Origin: Comamonadaceae bacterium
Lineage (GTDB): Bacteria > Pseudomonadota > Gammaproteobacteria > Burkholderiales > Burkholderiaceae_C
Reading direction: 5' to 3'
Assembly: GCA_027486755.1 (NCBI GenBank)
Contig: JAIXOM010000045.1
Location: 248,001 to 312,000, forward strand
Length of the DNA: 64,000 nucleotides
Both the position numbers and the translations under genes were made by a program. Shown here piece after piece: positions 16,995 through 24,816 of this stretch (position 1 is the stretch's first letter; every line of letters starts with the position of its first letter). The notes beneath the pieces were generated by a model. It worked only from the letters and a program-made list of their open reading frames with translations, was not told the DNA's origin and did not search any database.

Positions 16995-18236
16995 ATGACC
17001 ACCCTCCCCAACTCAGCCACCACCGAAAGCACCTCGGCCCTGCAGGGCATGCGAGTGATCGATCTGACCCAGTTTGAGTCCGGAACCTCCTGCACCCAGC
17101 TGCTGGCCTGGTTTGGCGCCGAAGTCATCAAGATTGAGCCGCCGGTCAAGGGTGAGCAGGGCCGCTATTCCAGCACCGAGCCTGGCATGGACTCCCAGTA
17201 TTTCCTGCAGCTCAATGCCAATAAAAAAAGCGTGACGCTGGACCTGAAAGCCGAAGCCGGCAAGCAACTGCTGCGCCGCCTGATCGAGATGGGCGACATC
17301 TTGGTGGAGAACTTTGCGCCGGGCGTGATCGAGAAACTTGGTTTTGGGGTCGAGGAGGTGCAACGCCTGAACCCGCGCATCGTCTATGCCCGCATCAAGG
17401 GCTTTGCTCCCGAGGGCCCTTATGCCAATTACCTGTCCTTCGATCCGATTGCCCAGGCCGCCGGCGGCGCCTTGTCCATCACCGGCGAGCCGACCGGACG
17501 GCCGCTCAAACCAGGCCCGAACTTCGCCGACTCCGGGGCGGGCCTGCACTGCACCATAGGCATACTGGCTGCGCTCAACCAGCGGCACAGCACAGGCCGT
17601 GGCCAGGTGGTGGAAGTGTCGATGCAAGACTGCATCATCAACTTCATGCGCATCGCCTACGCGGCCCAGGCCATGTTTGATAAGCCGGCAGTGCGCACGG
17701 CCAACCAAAGTATTTTTGCGGGTACCTCGCCCAGTGAGGTTTATCGCTGCAAGGGCGATAGCCCCAATGACTATTGCTACATATACACCACCCGTGCCGG
17801 CAACAAGCAGTGGGAAAGCGTACTCACGGTGATCGGGCGCGAAGATCTGCTGGGCGAGGAGCGCTTTGCCACCCCCGCACTGCGCGCCCAGCATGCGCAA
17901 GAAATCGACGCCATGATTTCAGACTGGACCCGCCACCACGACAAGCACGAGGTCATGCGCCGCATGGGCGAGGCCAAGGTACCAGCCAGTGCGGTGTTTG
18001 ACACCATGGAGCTGTGGTCTGACCCCCACTTGCGCGAGAGGGGCACCTTTGTGAGCTTTGAGCACCCGAAGCGAGGCACGCTGACCATCCCCGGCAATAT
18101 GATCAAGCTGTCAGACTCCAAGGTACCGGTCCAATGCCCGCCCGGTCTGGGCGAATACAACCAGGCTATTTACGGTGAGCTTTTGGGCCTGAGCCCTGCT
18201 GAGCTTGAGGGCCTGCGCCAGGCCAAGGTGATTTGA
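16995..18236 (+). CDS. CaiB/BaiF (class III) CoA-transferase
   Basis: A 413-residue family III CoA-transferase. The N-terminal fold reads MRVIDLTQFESGTSCTQLLA, then GAEVIKIEPP. The catalytic Asp is most likely Asp179 in NFADSGAGLH, matching Asp169 of formyl-CoA transferase. These enzymes move CoA between carboxylic acids through a covalent aspartyl-CoA intermediate. The gene has its own promoter, is divergent from a Bug binding protein gene and convergent with a racemase-like gene. It likely activates a carboxylate imported or processed by its neighbours; the substrate is not predictable. Confidence 0.9.
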   Translation: MTTLPNSATTESTSALQGMRVIDLTQFESGTSCTQLLAWFGAEVIKIEPPVKGEQGRYSSTEPGMDSQYFLQLNANKKSVTLDLKAEAGKQLLRRLIEMGDILVENFAPGVIEKLGFGVEEVQRLNPRIVYARIKGFAPEGPYANYLSFDPIAQAAGGALSITGEPTGRPLKPGPNFADSGAGLHCTIGILAALNQRHSTGRGQVVEVSMQDCIINFMRIAYAAQAMFDKPAVRTANQSIFAGTSPSEVYRCKGDSPNDYCYIYTTRAGNKQWESVLTVIGREDLLGEERFATPALRAQHAQEIDAMISDWTRHHDKHEVMRRMGEAKVPASAVFDTMELWSDPHLRERGTFVSFEHPKRGTLTIPGNMIKLSDSKVPVQCPPGLGEYNQAIYGELLGLSPAELEGLRQAKVI

Positions 18237-18397
18237 GGGGGCTAGCTCGAGGTCTCACCACGGGCTCGAATTCCAAACAGTCAGAGATGGTCAGGACAGG
18301 CAGCCTTGAACCCAGGCCTCTATGAGCGAAGGCGTACTGCCAGTCCCGTCACCTTTGCATAGCCGCAAGAATGGCAGGCCAAAGCCCAGCGGAGCGT

Positions 18398-19201
18398 TTA
18401 AAGGCGCTCGGCCCGCTTGGCCCAGTCGCCCATCAGCGTCTCGCCCAAATCCGCCCGGGGCGGATCGCAGGCCACGCCGGTTTCCCGCAGCAGGGCCCAA
18501 GCCAGGCACAGATTGGATGAGAGCACCGGCTTGCCGGTGCGCAAAGCCAGGCTGGGCATCACGCGCAGACTGGGCATGCCGGTGCCGGAGATCAGGATGG
18601 CATCCACATCGCGGGTATCGAGTTTGTCGGCGGCTTGGTGCACCATAGGCGCACGGATCTTGTAGACCGCGCGGGTATCCGTGGCGTCCATTTCCGTGCG
18701 CGCCCAAGATGCAAGCGTCAGGCCGCTTTGCCGCCAGTAATCCAGGCTGGCGTCGACGATCCACTGCGGGTAAGGCGCCAGCAGGGCTAGGCGCGAAATA
18801 CCCAGGTGTTTGCAAGCGGCCAAGATGGCGGCGGCCGAGGTGATGATGGGAAAGCCGAAACGCTGCGCGTAGGCATCGACCCGCCGACGTTCTTCATCGG
18901 CGCCGATCAGGTAGCTGGTGCCGGTGCAGGCATAGCCCAGCGCGTCGGGCTTTGCAGTATCAAATGCCTCGATGCTGGTGCCCAGGTTATCAAGGTACTG
19001 CACCAGACGGTTGCCCGAATCGGTGCGGCTGCCTTGCAGCCGGGTGGCGATCACGCCCACACCGGCGGGCATCAGCGCAGAGAACTCAGGCTCGACCACC
19101 GGGTTGGCTTGCGGCACCGCCACCGCCAGCAAGGCGCGCGCACTGTATTCGCGTTCGGCCCGCGGTATGGCTGCCGGCGAGGGCTGGCTTGCATAGCTCA
19201 T
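18398..19201 (-). CDS. Maleate isomerase / arylmalonate decarboxylase-like protein
   Basis: This 267-residue protein belongs to the Asp/Glu racemase superfamily branch with maleate cis-trans isomerase and arylmalonate decarboxylase. The first active-site Cys is present (YACTGTSYL, about residue 91). The segment equivalent to the second, ISGTGMPSL (about 204), has Gly where maleate isomerase has Cys. One-Cys members include decarboxylases, so isomerase activity is doubtful. GGAG lies 5 bases before the ATG. The next gene downstream in the transcript order is upstream here: a Bug binding protein (27 bases away) and another racemase-like gene form the same leftward operon. Confidence 0.7.
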   Translation of the reverse strand: MSYASQPSPAAIPRAEREYSARALLAVAVPQANPVVEPEFSALMPAGVGVIATRLQGSRTDSGNRLVQYLDNLGTSIEAFDTAKPDALGYACTGTSYLIGADEERRRVDAYAQRFGFPIITSAAAILAACKHLGISRLALLAPYPQWIVDASLDYWRQSGLTLASWARTEMDATDTRAVYKIRAPMVHQAADKLDTRDVDAILISGTGMPSLRVMPSLALRTGKPVLSSNLCLAWALLRETGVACDPPRADLGETLMGDWAKRAERL

Positions 19202-19228
19202 GCGCGCTCCTTGAACTGAAGCTGGGTT

Positions 19229-20212
19229 TCAGTTGGCCTGGGCATTGGATGACTTGACCGCCTTGCCCCAGCGCACGATTTCGTCTTCCAGAAATGCATT
19301 GGCCTGGGCCCGGGTCATGGCCAGCGACTCTGCCCCCATGTCCGAGATGCGCTGACGCATGGAGGCCGATGCCCCAGCGGCCAAAATTTCCTTGTTGAGG
19401 CGATCGAGCACGGCCACGGGTGTGTTGGCCGGCGCTGCAATACCCCACCAGACCGAGACCTGCTGCTCAGGATAGCCCTGCTCTGCAAAGGTGGGGACAT
19501 TAGGCAGCAAGCTTGACCGCTCGCGGGAGGCCACGCCAAGCACCTTGATGGTGTTGGCTTTGATTTGTCCCACCACATTGGCCTGGTTGGTAAAGAAGAT
19601 CTGCACATGACCGGCCAGCACGTCGTTAATCACCGAGGCGCCACCCTTGTAGGGAATATGGGTGATGTTGATGCCGGCCGTGGTCTTGAACATCTCGCCG
19701 GCGAGGTGCTCCGAGCTGCCCGGCCCGCCCGAACCGAAGTTGATGGCGCCCGGCGTCTTGCGCGCCATCTCGACCAGATCCTTGACGCTGTTGGCAGGAA
19801 AGGACGGGTTGGCCAGCAAGATGCCGGGTGCCCTACCCACCACGGCCACCTGGGTCAGCTCGGTGCGCACGTCGTACGGCATCTGCTTGAACAGCGTCGG
19901 GTTGATCGCATTGCCCGGCGAGGTCAGCAAGAGGGTATAGCCGTCGGCCGGCGACTTGGCCACGAAGGTCGAGCCCACATTGCTGCCAGCACCTGTGCGG
20001 TTTTCAACCACCACCGGCTGCCCCAGGCGCGGCGTCAGCTCCTGTGCCAGGGTGCGGGCGATCGCATCCACACTGCCGCCAGCGCCGTAAGGAACGATGA
20101 TCTTGAGCGGCCGGTTCGGGAAGTCCTGCGCCTGTGCAGCGCCTATGCCCAGCACGGCCATGGCTGCGCCCACAATTTGCAGGCGGCGGAAAAGGTTTTT
20201 GTAAGGGCTCAT
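19229..20212 (-). CDS. Bug/TctC-family periplasmic solute-binding protein
   Basis: The ATG at 20212 has AGGAG five bases upstream and gives 327 residues; a GTG two codons earlier overlaps that ribosome site and is less likely. Signal peptide VLGIGAAQAQ is followed by FPNRPLKIIVPYGAGGSVD, VVVENRTGAGSNVGS and ADGYTLLLTSPGN, all Bug landmarks. It binds an unknown carboxylate. It lies between two Asp/Glu-racemase-superfamily genes on the same strand with gaps of 14 and 27 bases, a binding-protein-plus-enzyme pairing that suggests a shared substrate. Confidence 0.9.
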   Translation of the reverse strand: MSPYKNLFRRLQIVGAAMAVLGIGAAQAQDFPNRPLKIIVPYGAGGSVDAIARTLAQELTPRLGQPVVVENRTGAGSNVGSTFVAKSPADGYTLLLTSPGNAINPTLFKQMPYDVRTELTQVAVVGRAPGILLANPSFPANSVKDLVEMARKTPGAINFGSGGPGSSEHLAGEMFKTTAGINITHIPYKGGASVINDVLAGHVQIFFTNQANVVGQIKANTIKVLGVASRERSSLLPNVPTFAEQGYPEQQVSVWWGIAAPANTPVAVLDRLNKEILAAGASASMRQRISDMGAESLAMTRAQANAFLEDEIVRWGKAVKSSNAQAN

Positions 20213-20226
20213 GTTCACTCCTGGAT

Positions 20227-21042
20227 TTAGGCTTGCGGGTCTGGCAGGGTGCTGTACACCTGCCCATAGTGGCGACGAATTTCGGCGAGTTGGCTCGCTG
20301 GGGGTTGTTGGTAGGTGCAGCGACGCGAGGTCCAGACGCCCCCCATGAACTGGCGCAGCCGCACCGAAGTCTCGGCCATCTTGATCAGCGCGCCAACGCC
20401 ATTGATGATGGGCAGGCCTTGCGGACTCACATGCACGCCGGCGCGGGCCAACAAAACCATCAGCACGCCCACCGCCGGAACGACGGCTTCCGCGCCTTCG
20501 GCCGCAGCGTTCTGGACCTCGGCGAGAAAGCGATCGATCAGGGCCTGGCCCGTTGCGGGGTCCGAGAAGCCGGTATCGAGGTCGACCAGTCGGACCATCT
20601 GCATCGAGCGGGCGCTGTGCAGCTTGTCGCGGTGACCGTAGCGCCGGAAGTTCTCGAGGATCTTGGGCATGTGTTTGGGCGAGCCGGTCACCAGCGCAAA
20701 ATTGCCGGCCATCTGGGTGGCGAAGTAGCCCGAAGTCTCGCCCAGGCCCAGCACCGGCATGTCGGTGATCTCGCGCGCTTCATGCAGACCGGGGTCGCAG
20801 ATATTGCCAATCACAAAGGCGTCGAAGCCTTCTTGCGTGGCCCGCTCAACATTGGCCAGCACTTCCTGGGTTTCAATCAGCTCCAGATAGCGGTATTGGT
20901 CGCCCACGCCGCCGCGCTGGCTGATGCCGTGGATCTGCACCTCGGTATGGGCATCGCGCACCGAATCGATGACCTGCCTGAGCGCTGCGTTGTAGGCCGG
21001 CCAGGCCGAGGCCCGCGTCATGCTTTGGTACCAGATTTTCAT
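20227..21042 (-). CDS. Asp/Glu/hydantoin racemase-family protein lacking canonical cysteines
   Basis: Start at MKIWYQSM (21042), giving 271 residues; the frame is open for another 168 bases but without a better start. IGNICDPGLHEAREITDMPVLG matches the hydantoin-racemase region, quoted here in part as ICDPGLHEARE, but the Cys is displaced relative to the usual CFDDPG. The second site reads VVPAVGVLM instead of the usual GCAGM, so the two-Cys racemase mechanism looks impossible. It may be a lyase, isomerase or binding protein of this superfamily. First gene of the leftward trio with the Bug protein and the maleate-isomerase-like gene. Confidence 0.7.
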   Translation of the reverse strand: MKIWYQSMTRASAWPAYNAALRQVIDSVRDAHTEVQIHGISQRGGVGDQYRYLELIETQEVLANVERATQEGFDAFVIGNICDPGLHEAREITDMPVLGLGETSGYFATQMAGNFALVTGSPKHMPKILENFRRYGHRDKLHSARSMQMVRLVDLDTGFSDPATGQALIDRFLAEVQNAAAEGAEAVVPAVGVLMVLLARAGVHVSPQGLPIINGVGALIKMAETSVRLRQFMGGVWTSRRCTYQQPPASQLAEIRRHYGQVYSTLPDPQA

Positions 21043-21276
21043 GAACGATAGAAGAAGTAACTCATGGGCCAGCCCGACCGGGCGCCGCCGATGATAGCGA
21101 GCCCATTCAAACCGGTAAAGGCCAATGGCTGGCAAGGGTACACAGGTTCTGAGTGCCGCGCACCGGCAGCTGCGCGTTCGGCCCAAACGCCAAGGCAGCT
21201 CAAGGGGCAAGGCCAGTAGGCCGCACCATGAGGACAGGCCACCATGGCAGCGCGTCCTTAGCTACCATCACACCGC

Positions 21277-22632
21277 ATGAACCTACCCACTGCATCGCAG
21301 GCCGCACCACCGCCGGTCAGTTTCTGGCAGTCCTTTGTCTTCTGGCTCAAGCTGGGCTTTATCAGCTTTGGCGGGCCGGCCGGGCAGATTGCCATCATGC
21401 ATCAGGAGCTGGTGGAGAGGCGGCGCTGGATTTCCGAGCGCAGGTTCTTGCATGCGCTGAACTATTGCATGGTGCTGCCCGGCCCGGAGGCGCAGCAATT
21501 GGCCACCTATCTGGGCTGGTTGATGCACCGCAGCTGGGGCGGCATCGCGGCTGGCGTCTTGTTTGTGCTGCCCTCGCTGTTGATCCTGATCCTGCTGTCT
21601 TGGGTGTATGTCGCCTGGGGTCATACGGCGCTGGTCGCGGGCTTGTTTTACGGCATCAAACCTGCAGTGACCGCCATCGTGGTGCAGGCGGTCCACCGCA
21701 TAGGCTCGCGCACGCTCAACAATAGCTGGCTGTGGGCCATCTCGGCCGCGTCCTTTGTGGCCATCTTTGCGCTGCGCGCGCCCTTCCCCGCCATCATCGC
21801 GGGCGCGGCGCTCTTGGGATACATCGGCGGGCGCATAGCGCCCGAGCGCTTTCAGGCAGGGGGCGGACATGCGGGCTCAGGTAAGAGCCAAGGCCATGGC
21901 CCGGCCTGGATCGACGACGACACACCCACGCCCGATCACGCCAAATTCCGCTGGCCGCGCCTGGCTCAGCTTGTGGCGCTGGGCGCGGCGCTGTGGCTGC
22001 TGCCCATGGGCCTGCTCACTGCGCTCTGGGGCTGGGACCACACCCTGACGCAAATGGGCTGGTTCTTCACCAAAGCGGCGTTGCTCACCTTTGGCGGAGC
22101 TTATGCGGTACTGCCCTATGTGTACCAGGGCGCAGTAGAGCACTATGGCTGGCTCACGCCGCTGCAGATGATCGATGGGCTGGCCTTGGGCGAGACCACG
22201 CCGGGCCCGCTGATCATGGTGGTGGCGTATGTGGGTTTTGTCGGGGCCTACACAAAGGCGCTGCTCGGGCCCGATGCGCTTTTTTTGGCCGGTGCGCTGG
22301 CAGCGACTGTAGTGACCTGGTTTACCTTTTTGCCGTCCTTCCTGTTCATTCTGGCCGGCGGGCCGCTGGTGGAGAGCAGCCATAAGACGCTGCGCCTGAC
22401 CGCGCCCCTGACGGCAATCACCGCTGCGGTAGTGGGCGTGATCCTGAACCTGGCCTTGTTCTTCGGCTACCACCTGCTCTGGCCTGAGGGCTTGGGCGGC
22501 GGCTTTGACCCGGTGGCGGCGGTGATGGCGGTCGGCGCCGCGCTGGCTCTGTTTGTCCTCAAGCGCAGCGTCATCGAGGTGATCGCTGTGTGCGCGCTCA
22601 TGGGTTTTTTGCTCAAAACCTTCGTGATTTAG
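21277..22632 (+). CDS. chrA: Chromate transporter, CHR family
   Basis: A 451-residue inner-membrane protein made of two homologous halves, as in long-chain ChrA. The first half has FWLKLGFISFGGPAGQIAIMH and EQERRWISERRF-type loops (here ERRRWISERRFLHALNYCMVLPGPEAQQ, quoted in parts). The second has KAALLTFGGAYAVLPYV and GLALGETTPGPLIMV. About ten hydrophobic segments are visible, with a hydrophilic linker around residue 200. The family exports chromate and provides resistance; some members transport other oxyanions. No chrB regulator or chrR reductase is adjacent, and the flanking genes are catabolic. Confidence 0.9.
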   Translation: MNLPTASQAAPPPVSFWQSFVFWLKLGFISFGGPAGQIAIMHQELVERRRWISERRFLHALNYCMVLPGPEAQQLATYLGWLMHRSWGGIAAGVLFVLPSLLILILLSWVYVAWGHTALVAGLFYGIKPAVTAIVVQAVHRIGSRTLNNSWLWAISAASFVAIFALRAPFPAIIAGAALLGYIGGRIAPERFQAGGGHAGSGKSQGHGPAWIDDDTPTPDHAKFRWPRLAQLVALGAALWLLPMGLLTALWGWDHTLTQMGWFFTKAALLTFGGAYAVLPYVYQGAVEHYGWLTPLQMIDGLALGETTPGPLIMVVAYVGFVGAYTKALLGPDALFLAGALAATVVTWFTFLPSFLFILAGGPLVESSHKTLRLTAPLTAITAAVVGVILNLALFFGYHLLWPEGLGGGFDPVAAVMAVGAALALFVLKRSVIEVIAVCALMGFLLKTFVI

Positions 22633-22677
22633 TGGCCGCCTTGTCCAGACGGTGACAGCCCAGGGTCTGCCCCCCTG

Positions 22678-22705
22678 TTGGCAGCCAGCGATCCGGCGCT
22701 AGACT
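22678..22705 (+). promoter_or_regulatory. Promoter candidate for the Bug gene at 22787
   Basis: TTGGCA at 22678-22683, a 16-base spacer and TAGACT at 22700-22705, about 80 bases before the ATG. Confidence 0.4.
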
Positions 22706-22737
22706 GTTTTTAGGACGTAGGCTTGAAGCCCGCCCGG

Positions 22738-22757
22738 CCCCGCAGATGGCTGCGGGG
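22738..22757 (+). promoter_or_regulatory. 5' leader hairpin of the Bug gene
   Basis: CCCCGCAG-ATGG-CTGCGGGG is a perfect 8-bp stem with a 4-base loop, about 15 bases before the GAGGAG ribosome site. No T-run follows, so it is more likely an mRNA stability or translation element than a terminator of chrA. Confidence 0.4.
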
Positions 22758-22786
22758 ACCACCAACACTACCGAGGAGAGCTTTTC

Positions 22787-23770
22787 ATGCGCACCCGTCG
22801 AGCAAGCATCGCAGCGGCACTTATCTCCGCCACCCTGGCCACTTTGGGCGCTGTGGGTCTGGCCCACGCCGACTTCCCTGACAAGCCCGTCCGCCTGGTG
22901 GTGCCCTGGCCGGCCGGCGGCGGCAGTGACGTGGTGGCCCGCGCGGTCGCCGGCCCGCTGGGCGAGCAGCTCAAGCAGTCGGTGGTGATTGATAACCGGC
23001 CTGGGGCCAACGGCGGCATTGGCTCTTTGGCGGTGGCCCGCTCGCCGGCCGATGGCTATACCTTGGTGTGGGTGACAGCAGACACCCATGCGATGAACCC
23101 GCATGTCTATCCCAAGCTGGGCTATGACCCGCGCACCGACTTCACAGCCGTGGGCATCGTCGGTTATTTCCCCTATGCGCTGATCGTCAACTCGGCCTTT
23201 GCCGGCAACAACGTGGCCGAGTTTGCTGCCGAGGCTAAGAAGCGTCCCGGCAAGGTCACTTTTGCATCCTGGGGAGTGGGCGGCTCAGCCCACATCGCCA
23301 TGGAGATGTTCCGCGCACAGGGCCAGTTCGACGTGCTTCATGTGCCTTACACAGGCGCTGCACCGGCCATTGCTGCGGTAGCTGGCGGACAGGTGGACTC
23401 AATGATTGTGCCGATGTCCGTCGCCGGCCCGCAGGCCGCGGGTGGCAAGGTCAAGATCCTGGGCCTGGCTTCCGGCAAGCGCTTTGCTGCTGCACCCGAT
23501 CTGAGGACCTTCGGCGAGCAGGGTGTGCCTGTCGATGCCGGAACCTGGGTGGGCTTCATGGCACCGGCCAATACGCCGCCGGCGGTGGTGCAAACCCTCA
23601 ACCGGGCGGTCAATGCGGTGATGAACAACCCGCAGGTTCGCGAGCAGCTGATCAAGATGAATGTGGACCCGGCACCGGCCCAGAGCGCCGATCAATTCAG
23701 GGCCTTCGTAGCCTCCGAGTACGAGCGCTGGGGCAAGGTAATCCGCGGCGCCAATATTCGCGTCGAATAA
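22787..23770 (+). CDS. Bug/TctC-family periplasmic solute-binding protein
   Basis: A 327-residue Bug protein: signal peptide LATLGAVGLAHA, then FPDKPVRLVVPWPAGGGSD, VVIDNRPGANGGIGS, ADGYTLVWVTAD and the C-terminal EYERWGKVIRGANI typical of the family. GAGGAG is 8-9 bases before the ATG. It has its own promoter and ends at a strong hairpin (23783-23804), so it is probably monocistronic. No tripartite permease genes adjoin it. Possible functional partners are the divergent flavoprotein and hydrolase genes to its right. Confidence 0.9.
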   Translation: MRTRRASIAAALISATLATLGAVGLAHADFPDKPVRLVVPWPAGGGSDVVARAVAGPLGEQLKQSVVIDNRPGANGGIGSLAVARSPADGYTLVWVTADTHAMNPHVYPKLGYDPRTDFTAVGIVGYFPYALIVNSAFAGNNVAEFAAEAKKRPGKVTFASWGVGGSAHIAMEMFRAQGQFDVLHVPYTGAAPAIAAVAGGQVDSMIVPMSVAGPQAAGGKVKILGLASGKRFAAAPDLRTFGEQGVPVDAGTWVGFMAPANTPPAVVQTLNRAVNAVMNNPQVREQLIKMNVDPAPAQSADQFRAFVASEYERWGKVIRGANIRVE

Positions 23771-23782
23771 GGTCTGCCTCAG

Positions 23783-23804
23783 GCGCAGGGCTGCTGCCCT
23801 GCGC
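23783..23804. terminator. Bidirectional terminator hairpin
   Basis: GCGCAGGG-CTGCTG-CCCTGCGC is a perfect 8-bp stem between the stop of the Bug gene (23770) and the convergent hydrolase stop (23806). CTTTAAG follows on the + strand. Confidence 0.6.
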
Positions 23805-23805
23805 T

Positions 23806-24690
23806 TTAAGGCGCCTGCAGAAAAGGCAGTACCGCCTGCGCGATCAGCTCGGGCTGGCGGCGAAACACGCTGGCGTCGTGGTTCTCAAGCAGAACCTGCT
23901 GGGCGCCGGCGATCATGCTGCAGATCAGCGGCGCCTGGGCGAGCATATGGGCTTCGTCAGCGGGTCGCAATTCCAGCACCTGGGTTGGCGCCTGGATACG
24001 CTGCATTGCTGCGGCCAGGTCAAACTCAAAAATAGCCTCATAAGTGGGCACGATGCTGCGCCAGCCCAGCAGGTGGTCGATCACCATGGATTCGGCCATG
24101 TCGACCTCCTCGGCCAAAGCCTGCGGCCCCTGGCCTGCTCTGCCACCCACAAGAGCCTGAGGCCACCACAGCTTGCGCACATCGGCATCGGCCATCAGCC
24201 ATAGGCGCAATTCATGCGAGCCCGCGTCATCGGCAACAAATTGAGGAAAGTAGTGAGCGATCAAGTGGCGGATCGCCTCGTCGCGCTCGGCCTTGTCGAC
24301 CAAGAGGCTGTGGGTATGACCAGCCAGCACCAGCCTATCGACCCGATCGGGCCAGGCGGCAGCCAGCGCCGCTGCAATCTTGTTGCCGGTGTGCAGGCCC
24401 AGCAGGTGCGCTCTGGGCAGGCTCAAGGCGTCGAGCAGTGCGACCACGCTGTGCGCCATGGCCTTGATGCTGGGCGTGCCGGGCACCGGGTCCGAGTTGC
24501 CATAACCGGGAGTGTCCAGAGCGATCACCCTAAAGTGCGCAGCGAGCAGCGGCATCAAAGCCGCCATGGCGCGCCAGCTGCCCGGCGTGGCATGCATCAG
24601 CAGCAGGGCCGGCCCCTGGCCCGCCTCGGCGTAATGCAGGCTGCCGCGATCGGTATAGGCATAGGCGAGACGCATGGACTGCTTGGGCAT
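23806..24690 (-). CDS. Alpha/beta hydrolase with a non-canonical nucleophile elbow
   Basis: The 294-residue protein has the alpha/beta hydrolase fold: oxyanion region LLLMHATPGSW, LDTPGYGNSDP, and the C-terminal His in LLENHDASVF. The nucleophile elbow, normally G-x-S-x-G, reads GLHTG (around residue 115), so the expected Ser position holds His. Related Burkholderiales proteins with an H-T-G elbow are known to me only as uncharacterised hydrolases. It is divergent from the tricarballylate-dehydrogenase-like gene, sharing a promoter region with a GGAA/TTCC operator, and is convergent with a Bug gene. No signal peptide is visible. Confidence 0.8.
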   Translation of the reverse strand: MPKQSMRLAYAYTDRGSLHYAEAGQGPALLLMHATPGSWRAMAALMPLLAAHFRVIALDTPGYGNSDPVPGTPSIKAMAHSVVALLDALSLPRAHLLGLHTGNKIAAALAAAWPDRVDRLVLAGHTHSLLVDKAERDEAIRHLIAHYFPQFVADDAGSHELRLWLMADADVRKLWWPQALVGGRAGQGPQALAEEVDMAESMVIDHLLGWRSIVPTYEAIFEFDLAAAMQRIQAPTQVLELRPADEAHMLAQAPLICSMIAGAQQVLLENHDASVFRRQPELIAQAVLPFLQAP

Positions 24691-24758
24691 GGCGAGACCT
24701 TGTCGGACCTTGGGTAAACCCTTGATGGGTGGGCTGAGTATCTTACGGTACGATAACC

Positions 24759-24787
24759 ATTATAGGAACAGTATTCCGATATTGGAA
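24759..24787 (-). promoter_or_regulatory. Promoter of the alpha/beta hydrolase gene
   Basis: On the - strand TATAAT (24759-24764) is preceded by TTCCAA (24782-24787) with a 17-base spacer. The IclR-type inverted repeat lies in the spacer, which suits regulation of this promoter. Confidence 0.4.
24762..24780. promoter_or_regulatory. Candidate IclR-family operator
   Basis: ATAGGAA-CAGTA-TTCCGAT is a near-perfect inverted repeat (6 of 7 bases per arm), with another TTGGAA just downstream at 24782. It lies between the divergent hydrolase and flavoprotein genes. An IclR gene sits immediately behind the flavoprotein gene, and the half-site resembles the TGGAA core known from IclR operators. Confidence 0.45.
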
Positions 24788-24816
24788 TGCTGCTGGAGTC
24801 AATCAAGGAGTGGGCA

